A stretch of DNA of 64,000 bases from Carboxylicivirga fragile (GCA_025499625.1 JAFMVD010000010.1:1-64000), one strand, 5' to 3'; positions 26,469 through 37,399 are shown, counted from the first letter of the stretch. Program-made: numbers and translations. The notes: generated from the letters alone by a model not told the origin.

Positions 26469-27050
26469 ATGTACGAATACATAAGTGGCAAAATAGCCGA
26501 AGCAAGCCCAGCACATGTTGTAATTGATGTGAATGGCATTGGTTATATGCTTAATATTTCTTTAAATACCTTTAGTCGTCTCGAGGGCAAAACACAAGCT
26601 CAATTGTTTGTTCATGAGAACATAAGGGAAGATGCCTTTCAATTATACGGTTTTGCTGAAGCCAGTGAGCGAGAGTTATTCCGTCATTTAGTTTCTGTTT
26701 CTGGTATTGGTTCCAACACGGCGCGTATGATGTTATCATCGCTTAGTCCCGAAGAATTAAGGGGAGCTATTCTTACTGGTAATGTCAATCAAATTAAAAG
26801 TGTTAAAGGTATTGGTGCCAAAACGGCACAGCGTGTTATTATTGATTTAAAAGACAAGCTGAGTAAGGAGCCATTGGATCCGAAAATATTTGCTGAGCAA
26901 GACAATACTATACGCGACGAAGCGTTATCTGCATTAGTGATGTTGGGCTTTGTAAAAGCAAGTGCTCAAAAAGCCATAAATAAGATATTGAGTCAATCGC
27001 CAGATGCTAAGGTGGAAGAGGTGATTAAACAGGCTCTTAAAATAATGTAA
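26469..27050 (+). CDS. ruvA: Holliday junction DNA helicase subunit RuvA
   Basis: RuvA binds four-way DNA junctions and loads the RuvB motor for branch migration in recombination repair. The N-terminal OB fold (MYEYISGKIAEASPAHVVIDVNG... in part) is followed by two helix-hairpin-helix elements, VSGIGSNTARMML near residue 78 and VKGIGAKTAQRVI near 113, and by a C-terminal RuvB-binding domain (EALSALVMLGF). Length 193 aa is normal. The leader TTAACCCAAATCTA abuts the ATG. sprA begins 18 bases after its stop; ruvB is not in this window. Confidence 0.96.
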   Translation: MYEYISGKIAEASPAHVVIDVNGIGYMLNISLNTFSRLEGKTQAQLFVHENIREDAFQLYGFAEASERELFRHLVSVSGIGSNTARMMLSSLSPEELRGAILTGNVNQIKSVKGIGAKTAQRVIIDLKDKLSKEPLDPKIFAEQDNTIRDEALSALVMLGFVKASAQKAINKILSQSPDAKVEEVIKQALKIM

Positions 27051-27068
27051 GTCAGTACCGGGAACTAA

Positions 27069-30000
27069 GTGCAGTTGAAGAAGATTCTACGAAATAGTAT
27101 AGTGTTATTCTCCATAGTAGGGATGATGTTGGTTGCTGATGCAAATCCAATGTCTCACATACCCTATCAAGTAGCTTCGGAAAGCTGGATGGCTCAACCG
27201 GATTCTGTTCTTACAACAGAACCCGTCGATCTTAAATATCAGATTAAAGATAAAAGTGGAAACCCCTTATTAGAGCAAGAAGAGCAATCAGGACTTGATT
27301 TACATGATCCTTCTAATCTTGGTTACTCCGCCGAGTACGATAACAAAACAGGCAACGTTACCATTTATCGCAAAATGGGTAACATTGATGTGAAGTTGCC
27401 TTACACCATGTCGCTTGAGGATTACTTGAATGTAGATACACGAAAGTCTATCTTATCCTATTGGCGCACCAAGCAGCAAGAAGATAATGCACAGTTTGGT
27501 GAAAGTTCGGTTTTTAACAAGATGTGGCAAAATGTTGGTGGCGATGCTTTCGAAGGCATATTTGGAAGTAACAAAATCAATGTGCGTTTGCAAGGTATGG
27601 CTGAATTACGTGTAGGAGTTCAGCGCACCACAATCGATAATCCTGTTTTACAAGAGCGATTAAGAAAAACAACCACCTTCGATTTTCAAGAGAAAATTCA
27701 AATGAATATCTCTGGAACCATTGGAGAGAAGTTAAAGCTTGGCGTTAACTATAATACAGAAGCAACCTTTGACTTTGAGAACCAGATTAACCTGGAATAT
27801 GAAGGTGGTGAAGATGATATATTGAAGAAGGTAGAAGCAGGTAACGTTACTTTGCCTTTGCCCGGAACTTTAATTACAGGTAGCCAAAGTTTGTTTGGTA
27901 TTAAAACGGAAATGCAGTTCGGTAAATTAACGGTTACCAGTATTTTCTCTCAGCAACGTGGCGAAACCTCTGTAATGAATATTGAAGGAGGTGCCGAAAC
28001 GCAAGAGTTTGAAATTAGTGCACATGATTACGATCGAAACCGACATTTCTTCTTAAGTAAATATTTTCGCGAACGATATAATGATGCCTTAGAGCGTTTA
28101 CCTATTATTAATAGTGATGTTAATATTAATCGTGTAGAGGTATGGGTAACAAACAGACGCAGTGATGTGGACGAATCACGTAATGTGGTGGCCTTTGTTG
28201 ATTTAGGTGAGAATCAAGAAAGCATTAGTGTTGATGAGGATGGAGGCAATAACCATAACAACTTGTGGAGCGGTGATCGAGGTGTGCCACCTCAAAATAA
28301 AGCAAATACTTTGTATTATGATATGAGCGAGGGTGCCTACGCTGATGTAAGAGACATTAATAAAGTAACCCAAACGCTTATAGGGTCGCAATTTGATGAT
28401 GTTGGATTTGCTAATGCTGTACATTATGAGAAGCTGGAGAATGCACGTAAATTATCTGAAACAGAATATACCATCCAACCTAAGCTGGGTTATATCTCTT
28501 TAAACTCGGCCTTGAATGCGGATGAAGTTTTATGTATTGCCTACGAATATACCAAGTCGGGCCAATCCTATAAGGTTGGTGAATTCACCAATAATGATCA
28601 GAGTCAAGCAGACCAAACCTTATTATTGAAGTTATTGAAGGGTACTAATCTTTCACCTACAATTCCTACCTGGGACTTGATGATGAAGAATATATATTCC
28701 ATCAATGCCTATCAGGTTAATCGTGAGGATTTTATTCTTGATGTTACTTACGTAAACGATAGTACAGGTAGTGATATAAATTATTTTCCGGAAGGACCTA
28801 AGGAAGTTGGTGGTCAGCCATTAAATGGCGAGTTGTTTCTTCGTTTAATGAATTTGGATAATCTGAATACACGTAACGATTATCAGCCAGATGGTATTTT
28901 TGATTATGTTGAAGGTTTTACTATTAGACCTGATAATGGGCGAATTATTTTCCCTGTATTGGAGCCATTTGGTAGTGATCTCGAAGCTCGTTTGGTAGGA
29001 GAATCAGCTTTAATAGACAAATATGTATTCTATAGTCTATATGAAAATACACAGATAATTGCTGAGCAAGATGCGTCGAAAAACAAATATAAATTAAAGG
29101 GGCGTTTTAAATCAAATTCTGGCTCAGAGATTTCCTTGAATGCCATGAATGTACCACAAGGTTCAGTGGTAGTAACGGCAGGAGGTATCCGTTTGGTTGA
29201 AAATACGGATTATACGGTTGATTATACCTTGGGGCGTGTTCGCATTATCAATCAGGGTATATTATCATCGGGAACACCAATCCAGGTTTCTTTAGAAAAT
29301 CAGTCGCTGTTTAATTTACAGACAAAAACGCTAATGGGAACACACATGAATTATCAGATCAATGATAATTTTAACATTGGTGGTACCGTAATGCATTTGA
29401 GCGAACGACCTTTGACTCAAAAGGTGAACATTGGGGATGAGCCAATCTCAAATACCATCTGGGGATTAAATACGTCCTTTTTTACCGAATCAATGGGTAT
29501 AACCGAGGCGCTCGATGCCTTACCTTTGGTACAAACAAAGGAAAAATCGAGCATTACTTTTGAGGGAGAATTTGCCCATTTAATTCCTGGTCATCCTGAG
29601 GTTATTGATGAAACTGGTACATCTTATATAGATGATTTTGAAGGAACACGTATCTCGTATGATATGCGTAACTGGACAGCTTGGCAATTGGCAAGTGTAC
29701 CACAAGGGCAATCAGAAATGTTTCCTGAAGGAGAGTTAATTGACGATTTAAGAAATGGAATTAACCGTGCTAAGTTTGCATGGTACTCCATCGATCCTTT
29801 GTTTTTAAGAAATGATTCACGTACACCGGGGCACATCAAAGACGATGAAGAACAGAAAATGAACCATTGGGTTCGAGAAGTTTTTGAAAGTGAAATATTT
29901 CCAAATCGTCAAGCTGCTTACGGGCAAGCCACTAATTTACCTGTTTTAAATGTATCTTTTTATCCGAACGAAAGGGGGCCTTATAATTTTGACGCTCTTG

Positions 30001-33000
30001 CAAATGGTGATCCAGAGTATTCTGAAGGGATCAATGTAGATGGCACACTAAGGGAGCCAGAAACCAGGTGGGGTGGAATGATGCGAAATATTGATGTGAA
30101 TGATTTTGAAGCAGCCAATATCGAATACATTGAGTTTTGGATGATGGATCCATATGTTTACAATGATGATTTCTCGGATGCAAATGATGGAGAAATCTAT
30201 TTTAACTTGGGTAATATTTCCGAAGATATCTTACGCGATTCAAGAAAATCGTTTGAGCATGGATTACCTGGGCCAAATGAACCTTTTGATGTGGATGATA
30301 CCCAATGGGGTTATGTTTCGCGAAAGCAGAACCTGGTAAATGGATTTAGTAACGATCCGGCAACTCGTTTGGCTCAAGATGTGGGTTTAAATGGGATGAA
30401 TTCAGAACAGGAAGTTGATTTCTATACCGCCTATATGGAACTTATTAATGGTATGGGAGATAATGAACTATCAGGTGAAGCTAAGGTAAAAATTAAAGCT
30501 GACCCGGCTTCAGATGATTTTCAGTATTTTAGAGGAACTATACTGGATCAGGAACGAGCTAGTGTCTTAGATCGTTATAAGCACTTTAATAATCCTGAAG
30601 GAAACTCTAAACCATCAGAATATTCAGGTGAGTCGTTCCCAACTGCTGCCAAATCATTGCCCGATGCTGAAGATATTAATCGAGACAATACTCTAAGTGA
30701 GAATGAAAGCTATTTCCAATACAAGATACCCATTTCGAAAAGTACAATGGATGTTGAGTCGAATGAGTTTATTGTAGATAAAAGAGATGGGGATAGCGAG
30801 TATGGGGTTCCTGATAAAAATGGAATACGAGCTGATTGGTATTTATTTCGAATTCCTATAGCAATCCCTGATAGCACTGTGGGTACAATCTCTGATTTTC
30901 GTAGCATTCGATTCATGCGTATGTTTATGCGTGGATTTAAGGATACGACCAATCTGCGTTTTGCGACTTTGGATTTGATTAAAGGAGATTGGCGCAAATT
31001 CACAGATGCTGTTGATCAAACAGGTAGTAATAATAATCAGGTTGTTACAAAATTTGAGGTTTCAGCTGTTAATATTGAAGAAAATTCGCAAAAATCACCA
31101 GTCAATTATCTGCTTCCACCGGGTATCGATCGTGTTATAGATCCGGCTAATCCTCAGTTACGAGAATTAAATGAACAATCGCTCTTATTGAAAGTTGAAG
31201 ATTTAGCAGGAGAAGAGGAACGCGCTGTTTATAAAACCATGAATATGGATATTCGCCAGTACAAACGAATGAAAATGTTTGTACATGCTGAAGCTATAGA
31301 AGGCAAAGAAATAGAAGATAATCAAATGTATGCTTTTATTCGCATTGGTAGCGATTATAGTGACAATTTTTATGAGTATCAAATACCACTTAAGATTACT
31401 GAGCCAGGAAGTTATACGGATAATCCTACGAATCGTCGTATTGTGTGGCCTGAGGAAAATGATTTTGACATTGCCTTGGAAGTTTTTCAGACTGTTAAGT
31501 TGAGGCGTAACGACGAGGCTCGTAAGGAAAACCCAACGGCGTTTTTTAATGAATTATTTCCAATTAGAGATCCAGAAAACAATAATAACACGGTTTCGGT
31601 TATGGGTAATCCTAACTTGAGCAATGTACGTACCATAATCATGGGAGTTCGCGCACGTGGTAAAAGTGGGACAAAATCGATTGAGGTTTGGATGAACGAA
31701 TTACGCATGACTGATTTTGACGAGCAAGGTGGCTGGGCTGCCAATGCACGTATGTCGGTTAAGTTGGCCGATTTAGGTAGCGTTTCCTTAGCGGGTAAGA
31801 AAAGTACTGTAGGTTTTGGAAGTATCGACCAAAGTGTACAGGAGCGTAGTCAGGAAGATTTTTATCAATACGATATAGCTACAAACCTTGAATTAGGTAA
31901 GTTCTTGGGGCCAGAATCCCGTTTGAGCATGCCATTCTATTTTGGTTACTCAAAGTCGGTTGCCAGTCCTAAGTATTACCCGCTCGATCCGGATATACCC
32001 CTGGATGTTGCATTGAAGAATGCGGACAGTGAAGCTGCGAAAGATTCGATTAAAGCCTTATCTCAGAATGTTGTTAAGCGCCGAAGTGTGAACTTTACGA
32101 ACGTTAAATTAATGCCTAAAAAGGAAAAGGTTCAGTTTTACGATCCTTCAAATATTTCGGCTACCTATTCGTTCAACGAAACGAGTAAGCACGATGTAAA
32201 TACCGATCATTCAACGGATAAAAGCTATAGAGGTATATTAGCATACAATTATACAACTCGCCCTAAGGCTGTTGAGCCGTTTAAGAAAGCAATTAATGCC
32301 AAGTCTTTGGCTTTGATAAAGGATTTTAATTTCTATTATTTGCCTACGCAATTGTCGTACCGTTGGGAGTTTAGTCGACAATATCGAGAATTACAATTAC
32401 GTAATAATACCGGATCGATCATTACACCAGAGTTGTCAGTTTCGAAAGATTTTGATTGGAACCGTTATTTTGATATGCGCTATAGTTTAACCAAGTCGCT
32501 TAAGTTAAGTTTTAAGGCGGTTACCAACGCGCGTATTGATGAGCCTGAAGGTGCGGTTAACAAGGATTATGATCGTGATGCTTATAATGAATGGCGCGAC
32601 GAGGTATGGCGTAACATCATGAGTATGGGACGAACGACTACGTATCAACACAATTTTGATGTAAGTTATACTATTCCAATTAATAAAGTGCCATTGTTAG
32701 ATTTTACATCAGCAAACCTGCAATATCGCGCTATGTATCAATGGGAAGCAGCACCAGTACTAGCTGCTGATGATGATACTAAGATTGGTAATACCATACG
32801 AAATTCAAATACCGTACAGGCCAATGGCCAGCTTAATATGACAACTTTATATAAAAAGGTGCCATATTTAAAGGAATTGGATAAAAAGTATCGTTCATCC
32901 CGTCGCTCTAGTGGCGGTTCGAAGGATGGAAAACGAACAGTTCGTTTTAACGATTCAAAGATTAATCTTGAGGAAGGCAAGCCATATGTCATTAATCATA

Positions 33001-34481
33001 AATTAAAAACGGAGGAAACGGCTGTGCGCGTTTTTGATAGTAGCGGCCGACCAGTAAGAGGAAAATCAAATACTTTAGGTAAGAATAAGGTTGAGTTTAT
33101 TCCAGATAAAACGGCGGAGAATGCGCGTGTAATGGTAACAGGTACTGTTTCAGAAAATAATTCACCATTTAAATTGGCTATGGATTACACCACATTATTG
33201 TTGACTTCTCTTAAATCGGCTACGGTCTCGTATTCTGAAAATAATGGTACTATTTTACCTGGGTTTATGCCAGAGGCAAAATTCATGGGAAGTTCTTCTG
33301 GTTTTACAGCGCCAGGTGCGCCGTTTATACTTGGTTGGCAGAATCGTGATTTTGCCGTTAACGCCTCAAATAATGGCTGGCTCACAACAGATTCAAGTAT
33401 GGTTAATCCGTATGTGATGACGCATCGTGAAGACTTTTCTGTTAAATTCACTCTGGAGCCAATTAAAGGATTAAGGATTGATGTTAATGCAGATCGAAGT
33501 TATGCTAAAAATATAAATGAATATTATATAGCAGGCGATTCACGAGCAAGTGGAAGAAGTGAAAGCGGTAACTTTTCAATGAGTTTTAATATTTTCCGTA
33601 CAGCATTCAGATCGGTTGAAAGAACAGGTGCCATGGAATCAGAAACCTTTAATGATTTCTTGAATAATCGTCAGATTGTGGCAGATCGACTTAATGTAAA
33701 GCAAGATGATGACGGAGCTTACCTAAACAAACAGGAGGTGCTTATCCCATCGTTCTTAGCTGCTTATTCAGGTAAAAGTGCGAATTCTATCTTTACAGAA
33801 ACATTTCCGAGTTTATCCAAGATACATCCTAACTGGCGTATCACTTACGATGGTTTATCAAGGGTTAAAGCATTTAAAAATATTATTAAATCTTTTGATA
33901 TTTCACATGCCTATCGTTCAACCTATAATATGGGAGCATATGTGTCTCGCACTCCCAATACTCAATTTGAACCAGTTACTGAGTATGATGTTAATGCCAT
34001 CACTGTTTCTGAGCAGTTTAACCCTTTAATACAATTTAATATTACTTGGGTTAATTCCTTAACTACACGATTAGAGATGAAGAAAGCCAGAACCTTAAGT
34101 TTAAGTATTGGTAATAATCAAGTCATCGAAAATTATAACGATGAGATTGTTATTGGCCTAGGTTATCGCTTTGATAAGATGAACTTGATCTTTGGAAATG
34201 GAGGAAGTCAAAAATCTATCAGTAACGATTTAAATTTACGAGCCGATTTTTCTATACGCGACAATACCAGTATTATACGTAAAGTTGAGGAAGGGTATAA
34301 TCAATTGACATCGGGTCAGAAAATTACTACGGTGAAGTTTACAGCTGACTATGCTCTAAGTGATCGATTTAATATGCAAGTATTTTACGATACCAATGTA
34401 AATAACCCATATATATCCTTGAGTTATCCTACAACTAATACGAATTTTGGGGTTAGTTTCCGCTTCTCTTTGGCTCAATAG
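27069..34481 (+). CDS. sprA: SprA, outer-membrane translocon of the type IX secretion system
   Basis: This giant 2470-residue protein matches SprA (Sov), the very large single-chain beta-barrel through which T9SS cargo crosses the outer membrane. It starts with GTG, giving a signal peptide (VLFSIVGMMLVADA). Early conserved segments include DLHDPSNLGYSAEYD and MSLEDYLNVDTRKSILSYW. Many amphipathic strands run to a C-terminal aromatic-rich end (NTNFGVSFRFSLAQ). The coupling to ruvA recurs in Bacteroidota. It provides the export route that the two T9SS-sorted proteins of the alginate locus would need, and in gliding species supports motility adhesins; motility here is not shown. Confidence 0.95.
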   Translation: MQLKKILRNSIVLFSIVGMMLVADANPMSHIPYQVASESWMAQPDSVLTTEPVDLKYQIKDKSGNPLLEQEEQSGLDLHDPSNLGYSAEYDNKTGNVTIYRKMGNIDVKLPYTMSLEDYLNVDTRKSILSYWRTKQQEDNAQFGESSVFNKMWQNVGGDAFEGIFGSNKINVRLQGMAELRVGVQRTTIDNPVLQERLRKTTTFDFQEKIQMNISGTIGEKLKLGVNYNTEATFDFENQINLEYEGGEDDILKKVEAGNVTLPLPGTLITGSQSLFGIKTEMQFGKLTVTSIFSQQRGETSVMNIEGGAETQEFEISAHDYDRNRHFFLSKYFRERYNDALERLPIINSDVNINRVEVWVTNRRSDVDESRNVVAFVDLGENQESISVDEDGGNNHNNLWSGDRGVPPQNKANTLYYDMSEGAYADVRDINKVTQTLIGSQFDDVGFANAVHYEKLENARKLSETEYTIQPKLGYISLNSALNADEVLCIAYEYTKSGQSYKVGEFTNNDQSQADQTLLLKLLKGTNLSPTIPTWDLMMKNIYSINAYQVNREDFILDVTYVNDSTGSDINYFPEGPKEVGGQPLNGELFLRLMNLDNLNTRNDYQPDGIFDYVEGFTIRPDNGRIIFPVLEPFGSDLEARLVGESALIDKYVFYSLYENTQIIAEQDASKNKYKLKGRFKSNSGSEISLNAMNVPQGSVVVTAGGIRLVENTDYTVDYTLGRVRIINQGILSSGTPIQVSLENQSLFNLQTKTLMGTHMNYQINDNFNIGGTVMHLSERPLTQKVNIGDEPISNTIWGLNTSFFTESMGITEALDALPLVQTKEKSSITFEGEFAHLIPGHPEVIDETGTSYIDDFEGTRISYDMRNWTAWQLASVPQGQSEMFPEGELIDDLRNGINRAKFAWYSIDPLFLRNDSRTPGHIKDDEEQKMNHWVREVFESEIFPNRQAAYGQATNLPVLNVSFYPNERGPYNFDALANGDPEYSEGINVDGTLREPETRWGGMMRNIDVNDFEAANIEYIEFWMMDPYVYNDDFSDANDGEIYFNLGNISEDILRDSRKSFEHGLPGPNEPFDVDDTQWGYVSRKQNLVNGFSNDPATRLAQDVGLNGMNSEQEVDFYTAYMELINGMGDNELSGEAKVKIKADPASDDFQYFRGTILDQERASVLDRYKHFNNPEGNSKPSEYSGESFPTAAKSLPDAEDINRDNTLSENESYFQYKIPISKSTMDVESNEFIVDKRDGDSEYGVPDKNGIRADWYLFRIPIAIPDSTVGTISDFRSIRFMRMFMRGFKDTTNLRFATLDLIKGDWRKFTDAVDQTGSNNNQVVTKFEVSAVNIEENSQKSPVNYLLPPGIDRVIDPANPQLRELNEQSLLLKVEDLAGEEERAVYKTMNMDIRQYKRMKMFVHAEAIEGKEIEDNQMYAFIRIGSDYSDNFYEYQIPLKITEPGSYTDNPTNRRIVWPEENDFDIALEVFQTVKLRRNDEARKENPTAFFNELFPIRDPENNNNTVSVMGNPNLSNVRTIIMGVRARGKSGTKSIEVWMNELRMTDFDEQGGWAANARMSVKLADLGSVSLAGKKSTVGFGSIDQSVQERSQEDFYQYDIATNLELGKFLGPESRLSMPFYFGYSKSVASPKYYPLDPDIPLDVALKNADSEAAKDSIKALSQNVVKRRSVNFTNVKLMPKKEKVQFYDPSNISATYSFNETSKHDVNTDHSTDKSYRGILAYNYTTRPKAVEPFKKAINAKSLALIKDFNFYYLPTQLSYRWEFSRQYRELQLRNNTGSIITPELSVSKDFDWNRYFDMRYSLTKSLKLSFKAVTNARIDEPEGAVNKDYDRDAYNEWRDEVWRNIMSMGRTTTYQHNFDVSYTIPINKVPLLDFTSANLQYRAMYQWEAAPVLAADDDTKIGNTIRNSNTVQANGQLNMTTLYKKVPYLKELDKKYRSSRRSSGGSKDGKRTVRFNDSKINLEEGKPYVINHKLKTEETAVRVFDSSGRPVRGKSNTLGKNKVEFIPDKTAENARVMVTGTVSENNSPFKLAMDYTTLLLTSLKSATVSYSENNGTILPGFMPEAKFMGSSSGFTAPGAPFILGWQNRDFAVNASNNGWLTTDSSMVNPYVMTHREDFSVKFTLEPIKGLRIDVNADRSYAKNINEYYIAGDSRASGRSESGNFSMSFNIFRTAFRSVERTGAMESETFNDFLNNRQIVADRLNVKQDDDGAYLNKQEVLIPSFLAAYSGKSANSIFTETFPSLSKIHPNWRITYDGLSRVKAFKNIIKSFDISHAYRSTYNMGAYVSRTPNTQFEPVTEYDVNAITVSEQFNPLIQFNITWVNSLTTRLEMKKARTLSLSIGNNQVIENYNDEIVIGLGYRFDKMNLIFGNGGSQKSISNDLNLRADFSIRDNTSIIRKVEEGYNQLTSGQKITTVKFTADYALSDRFNMQVFYDTNVNNPYISLSYPTTNTNFGVSFRFSLAQ

Positions 34482-34624
34482 CATAAAAAAAATATGATTT
34501 TTATTAGCGTTTAGAAACGAGTTGTCGTTGTAAGTCGTTGTTAGATAAGGTCTAGTGAGTTTGAGTGTTTCGTATGGTTTTTAAGTATCTGATGTTAATC
34601 GTAGAATTTAATTAATAAATTATT

Positions 34625-34632
34625 TACATTTG
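34625..34632 (+). promoter_or_regulatory. -7 promoter box for gcvH
   Basis: TACATTTG fits the Bacteroidota -7 consensus TAnnTTTG and lies 29 bases before the gcvH start, implying a leader of about 22 bases. No clear -33 TTG was found at the ideal spacing. Confidence 0.45.
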
Positions 34633-34661
34633 ACAAAGCGTAAATTAAAACTACTATTATA

Positions 34662-35039
34662 ATGAATGTACCTGAAAATCTAAAGTTTACAAAGGATCAT
34701 GAGTGGATCCTTGTTGATGGCGATATAGCTACCGTAGGTATTACTGAGTTTGCTCAAGGCGAACTTGGCGACATCGTTTTTGTTGAAATTGAAACTGAAG
34801 ACGAAGAGCTTGATAAAGAAGAGGTATTTGGTACGATTGAGGCTGTTAAAACAGTTTCTGATTTGTACATGCCTTTATCTGGTAAAATCGTTGAGGTAAA
34901 CCCTGAGTTAGAAGGGCAGCCTGACCTTGTTAACAAAGAACCGTTTGAGGGTGGTTGGATGATTAAAATCCAAGTAGCTGATACTTCAGAATTAGATGAG
35001 CTGTTAACTGCTGATCAGTACAAAGAACTTATTGGATAA
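34662..35039 (+). CDS. gcvH: Glycine cleavage system H protein
   Basis: This small lipoyl carrier shuttles the aminomethyl group between the P, T and L proteins of glycine cleavage. The lipoylation site is Lys63 in GTIEAVKTVSDLYMP, and the N-terminus LKFTKDHEWILVDGD is the family signature. At 125 aa it is standard. The gene stands alone here between sprA and a terminator, with its own promoter; gcvT and gcvP are elsewhere. Confidence 0.96.
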   Translation: MNVPENLKFTKDHEWILVDGDIATVGITEFAQGELGDIVFVEIETEDEELDKEEVFGTIEAVKTVSDLYMPLSGKIVEVNPELEGQPDLVNKEPFEGGWMIKIQVADTSELDELLTADQYKELIG

Positions 35040-35056
35040 TTTGTGAATTGTTCAAA

Positions 35057-35090
35057 TAAAAAAAAAAGCGGCTAATAGCCGCTTTTTTTA
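35057..35090. terminator. Bidirectional terminator between gcvH and lpxA
   Basis: AGCGGCT-AAT-AGCCGCT (35067-35083) is flanked by an A run on the left and a T run on the right, giving a strong hairpin for both the + strand gcvH and the - strand lpx operon, which converge here. Confidence 0.88.
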
Positions 35091-35109
35091 TGTCTTTATT
35101 TCTTTTTGA

Positions 35110-35895
35110 TTATCCTTCGGGGTAATATCCTTTAATGATACCACGCTGCGAATTACGCACAAATAAGATGATTTCATCACGTTCTTTTGATGCTGGTAAT
35201 TCAGCTTCAATGCGCTCAATAGCATCACTGTTGTTAAGTCCCATTTGGAACAAGTAGCGATAGATATTTTGGATGTCTCTAATTTGATCGTTATTAAAAC
35301 TACGACGGCGCAAACCAATCGAATTAACACCAGCGTATGAGATGCGAGCTCTACCTGCCTTTACATAAGGAGGAACATCTTTTCCAATCAGCGTTCCGCC
35401 AGAAATCATAACATGAGATCCGATATGTACAAACTGGTGTATGGCAGAAGTACCTCCAATGATTGCAAAATCATCAATAACTACTTCCCCTGCAACTTGA
35501 ACTGCATTGGCCAAAATAACATTATCGCCAAGAATGGCATCGTGTGCAATATGTGTATAGGCCATTAGCAAGCAGTTGCTGCCAACTATTGTTTTGCCCT
35601 TAGCTTTAGTACCTCGGTTTACTGTTACGCATTCGCGTATTGTTGTGTTGTTACCGATTTCGGCTGTTGTTTCCTCGCCGGCAAACTTTAAATCCTGTGG
35701 GATAGCACCAATTACCGCTCCTGGAAAAATATTACAGTTCTTTCCTATTCGTGATCCTTCAAGAATTGTAACATTCGATCCAATGCGCGTACCTTCTTCG
35801 ATAACTACATTCTTATCGATGGTAACAAAAGGTTCAATTACCACGTTAGGTGCAATCTTTGCCTCTGGATGAATATATGCTAACGGTTGTTTCAT
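35110..35895 (-). CDS. lpxA: UDP-N-acetylglucosamine acyltransferase
   Basis: LpxA performs the first acylation of UDP-GlcNAc in lipid A synthesis. The left-handed beta-helix hexapeptide repeats (IAPNVVIEPFVTIDKNVVIE, ILGDNVILANAVQVAG) fill residues about 10-190. The catalytic His lies in LMAYTHIAHD near residue 125, and a C-terminal helical domain follows. At 261 aa it is typical. It is the last gene of the - strand lpx operon, 68 bases after the LpxC-FabZ fusion. Confidence 0.95.
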   Translation of the reverse strand: MKQPLAYIHPEAKIAPNVVIEPFVTIDKNVVIEEGTRIGSNVTILEGSRIGKNCNIFPGAVIGAIPQDLKFAGEETTAEIGNNTTIRECVTVNRGTKAKGKTIVGSNCLLMAYTHIAHDAILGDNVILANAVQVAGEVVIDDFAIIGGTSAIHQFVHIGSHVMISGGTLIGKDVPPYVKAGRARISYAGVNSIGLRRRSFNNDQIRDIQNIYRYLFQMGLNNSDAIERIEAELPASKERDEIILFVRNSQRGIIKGYYPEG

Positions 35896-35963
35896 ATGTT
35901 TCTTGTTTTTTTGCGTCTTTATTCAGCCTAATTCAGTGTGTTTTCTAGGACAAATGTACTTTT

Positions 35964-37373
35964 TTATTTGTTCTTTACTACTTGAGCAACAAATTCTCCT
36001 TCCGAGACGATTGAATCGCCTACGAAAGCTGTGCCTTTCATGTTGGCCATTCCTCGACGGAATTCGCTTACCATTTCTAGTTTAAATAGAATAGTGTCAC
36101 CAGGAACAACCTTCTTGCGTAGTTTAACATTGTCAATTTTAAGGAAGTAAGTGCTATAAGCACTTGGATCATCCAGTTGACTCAAAATGAAAATCCCTCC
36201 AGCCTGTGCCATAGCTTCAATCTGCAGAACAGCTGGCATAACTGGTTCGTGCGGGAAATGGCCTACAAAGAATGGTTCATTCATGGTCACATTCTTGACA
36301 CCAACTATTGAAGATTCATTCAATTCAATAATTTTATCGACCAACAAAAATGGTGGGCGATGCGGTAACATCTTTTTAATGTCGTTGATGTCGTAGATGG
36401 GTGTATCGTTAGGATTGTAATTTGGCGTTTCTGGTTTAAGCGCACGTTTTTTTATCTCCTTACGAATCATTTTTGCAAACTCAACATTGGCCATGTGGCC
36501 TGGTCGAGTCGCCATAATACGTCCTTTAATAGGTAAGCCACATAATGCTAGGTCACCTATTACATCTAATAACTTATGGCGAGCTGGTTCGTTAGAATGA
36601 ACTAACTCTATATTGTTAAGGATACCAGTAGGTCTTACTTCTACACGAGGCTGATCAAACAGGTCGGCAAGTTTATCAAGTTCTTCTTGCGTTACTTCCT
36701 TATCTATAATGATAATGGCATTGTCTAAATCGCCACCTTTAATCAGGTTGTTTTTAAGTAGTGGCTCTAGTTCATGGAGAAAAACAAAGGTGCGACAAGC
36801 ACTTATTTCTTCCTCGTATTCATCAAAACTATCGAGCGTTGCATATTGATTAGAAAGGTGCAGTGATTGATCAAACGAGATTTTAACATCAGCACTAAAC
36901 TCATCATCAGGAAGTGCGACAATTTTGATGCCTAGCTCCTTGTTTTCGTATGTCATCTTTTCTTTGACAACAAAATACTTGCGTTCAGCATCTTGTTCTT
37001 CAACGCCGACATCCTTAATGGCCTTCACAAAGAATTTTGCACTGCCATCTAAAATTGGCGCTTCAGGTCCGTCAACTTCAATTAGGCAATTGTCAATTTT
37101 AAGAGCTGTTAAAGCAGATAAGCAATGCTCAATTGTACTAACACTTGCTTCACCTTTGCTTAATACGGTGCCTCTTTGTGTGTGAGAAACATTATCGGCT
37201 AATGCGTCAATAATAGGCGCTCCTTCAAGGTCGATTCGCTTGAATTTATAACCGTGATTTTCTGGTGCTGGGTTTAATGTAAAATTAACCTTTGCTCCAG
37301 TATGTAATCCAGTACCGCTAAGGGTAATTGATTGTTTGAGTGTTTTTTGTTTTTCAATCATAATCCGTTCCAT
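35964..37373 (-). CDS. lpxC-fabZ: Bifunctional LpxC deacetylase / FabZ dehydratase
   Basis: This is a natural fusion of two enzymes. Residues about 5-305 are LpxC, the zinc deacetylase committing UDP-GlcNAc to lipid A, with STIEHCLSALTAL and HKLLDVIGDLAL supplying zinc ligands and active-site residues. Residues about 320-469 are FabZ, the 3-hydroxyacyl-ACP dehydratase, with MLPHRPPFLLVDKI and the catalytic His and Glu in GHFPHEPVMPAVLQIEAMAQ. The fusion is characteristic of Bacteroidota. It may help balance hydroxyacyl-ACP use between lipid A and fatty acid elongation. A second start at Met5 is possible. It lies 26 bases after lpxD. Confidence 0.96.
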   Translation of the reverse strand: MERIMIEKQKTLKQSITLSGTGLHTGAKVNFTLNPAPENHGYKFKRIDLEGAPIIDALADNVSHTQRGTVLSKGEASVSTIEHCLSALTALKIDNCLIEVDGPEAPILDGSAKFFVKAIKDVGVEEQDAERKYFVVKEKMTYENKELGIKIVALPDDEFSADVKISFDQSLHLSNQYATLDSFDEYEEEISACRTFVFLHELEPLLKNNLIKGGDLDNAIIIIDKEVTQEELDKLADLFDQPRVEVRPTGILNNIELVHSNEPARHKLLDVIGDLALCGLPIKGRIMATRPGHMANVEFAKMIRKEIKKRALKPETPNYNPNDTPIYDINDIKKMLPHRPPFLLVDKIIELNESSIVGVKNVTMNEPFFVGHFPHEPVMPAVLQIEAMAQAGGIFILSQLDDPSAYSTYFLKIDNVKLRKKVVPGDTILFKLEMVSEFRRGMANMKGTAFVGDSIVSEGEFVAQVVKNK

Positions 37374-37399
37374 TTTCAGATTAAAATCTGAAAGCTCAT

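Noticed and set aside
35560..35880. + strand open frame opposite lpxA
   Set aside because: It is a shadow of the hexapeptide-repeat coding sequence with no start signal or family resemblance.
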